From assembly GCF_002706425.1 (NCBI RefSeq), contig NZ_CP017713.1:1674001-1738000 (forward strand): a stretch of DNA of 64,000 bases. The letters are read 5' to 3'. The notes under the pieces were generated by a model. That model had not been told where the DNA came from, did not search any database, and saw only the letters and a program-made list of their open reading frames with translations. The position numbers were made by a program, and so were the translations under genes. Shown here in pieces: positions 63,795 to 64,000 of the stretch (its first letter is position 1; each line of letters starts with the position of its first letter). Source of the stretch: Loigolactobacillus coryniformis subsp. coryniformis KCTC 3167 = DSM 20001 (GTDB lineage: Bacteria > Bacillota > Bacilli > Lactobacillales > Lactobacillaceae).

Positions 63795-64000
63795 TTGAAG
63801 ATCAATCAATTTGCACAAATTCATGTTGACGCCGAACAAGCGTTAGCTGAATTACAGACTATCGGCTTATTTACAGTCGGTGCAACAAAAAAACCGCTAG
63901 CCACCAATTTAGCGCACTTCCTACATTCGTGCTTTCCTGAAGCCACTACTAAAAGTGGTCAAGACGAAGCCATCGCTAAACTCTTACTTGATGGACAAAC
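63795..64000 (+). CDS. pepX: Xaa-Pro dipeptidyl-peptidase PepX-like, N-terminal start (cut by window end)
   Basis: Open from a TTG at 63795 to the window end, 68 codons. GGGGGT lies seven bases upstream. The translation begins MKINQFAQIHVDAEQALAEL and continues LQTIGLFTVGATKK, resembling from memory the N-terminal helical domain of lactobacillar PepX (NQFA...LAEL..IG). The catalytic alpha/beta hydrolase part lies outside. PepX removes X-Pro dipeptides from casein-type peptides. Identification rests on a short segment. Confidence 0.55.
   Translation, partial: MKINQFAQIHVDAEQALAELQTIGLFTVGATKKPLATNLAHFLHSCFPEATTKSGQDEAIAKLLLDGQ

Overview
This looks like a chromosome segment of a Lactobacillaceae bacterium (low-to-mid G+C Gram-positive). 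The evidence is strong GGAGG ribosome-binding sites with frequent GTG/TTG starts, a LicT-controlled beta-glucoside PTS operon, ribosomal L27 with a cleavable N-terminus beside its protease, PASTA kinase/phosphatase, and housekeeping gene order typical of lactobacilli. I cannot fix the species; the Lactiplantibacillus/Loigolactobacillus range would fit.

Layout. (1) 1-4.8 kb is a defence island: the C-terminal part of a FokI-like type IIS restriction enzyme cut by the window edge, a small stand-alone SRA-like (modified-base reader) protein, and convergently an McrB/McrC-type system. (2) 5.0-10.1 kb holds a small membrane protein and a licT-bglP-bglA operon read on the minus strand, with a RAT/terminator antitermination switch before licT and another before bglP. 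(3) 10.3-17.1 kb is accessory: an unknown protein, an orphan bacteriocin-immunity-like gene with a 1.8 kb IS inserted just upstream (8-bp target duplication), a ferritin-like protein, a GntR-ABC transporter operon with a clear operator, a hemerythrin/Ric-like protein, and a TetR-HesB pair. (4) 17.4-31.6 kb is the rnc-smc-HAD-ftsY-ylxM-ffh-rpsP-khpA-rimM-trmD-rplS cluster, interrupted between ffh and rpsP by an IS4-type element and csbD, and between ftsY and ylxM by a small membrane gene. (5) 31.4-37.2 kb is acpP-plsX-recG-fakA-asp23-like. (6) 37.5-38.7 kb, plus strand, has an unknown gene and a deleted nucleoside phosphorylase, followed by rpmB. (7) 39.1-50.9 kb is gmk-rpoZ-coaBC-priA-fmt-rsmB-prpC-prkC-rsgA-rpe-thiN, read on the minus strand. 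(8) 51-51.9 kb has a YdbC-like gene and an unknown gene with a promoter carrying a LexA/DinR-type box. (9) 52-62.5 kb is rplU-prp-rpmA / M24 peptidase / efp / asp23-like-nusB-folD-xseA-xseB-ispA-tlyA-argR-recN. (10) 62.7-64 kb has tRNA-Arg(UCU), a small membrane protein, a frame-disrupted gene, and the start of a pepX-like gene leaving the window.

How it works together. The core blocks couple translation (ribosomal proteins, tRNA/rRNA modification, SRP), phospholipid synthesis (acpP, plsX, fakA), DNA repair (recG, recN, priA, xseAB) and Ser/Thr signalling. The most interesting material is regulatory and repetitive DNA: the two RAT switches, a 12-bp dyad over the gntR promoter, an SOS-type box on an unknown gene, a recurrent pre-Shine-Dalgarno motif shared by several operons, a palindromic dispersed element present in full and deleted forms, and terminators built into gene 3' ends. 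No CRISPR array, prophage or replication origin was seen. Family assignments are from memory of the families, without database searches.
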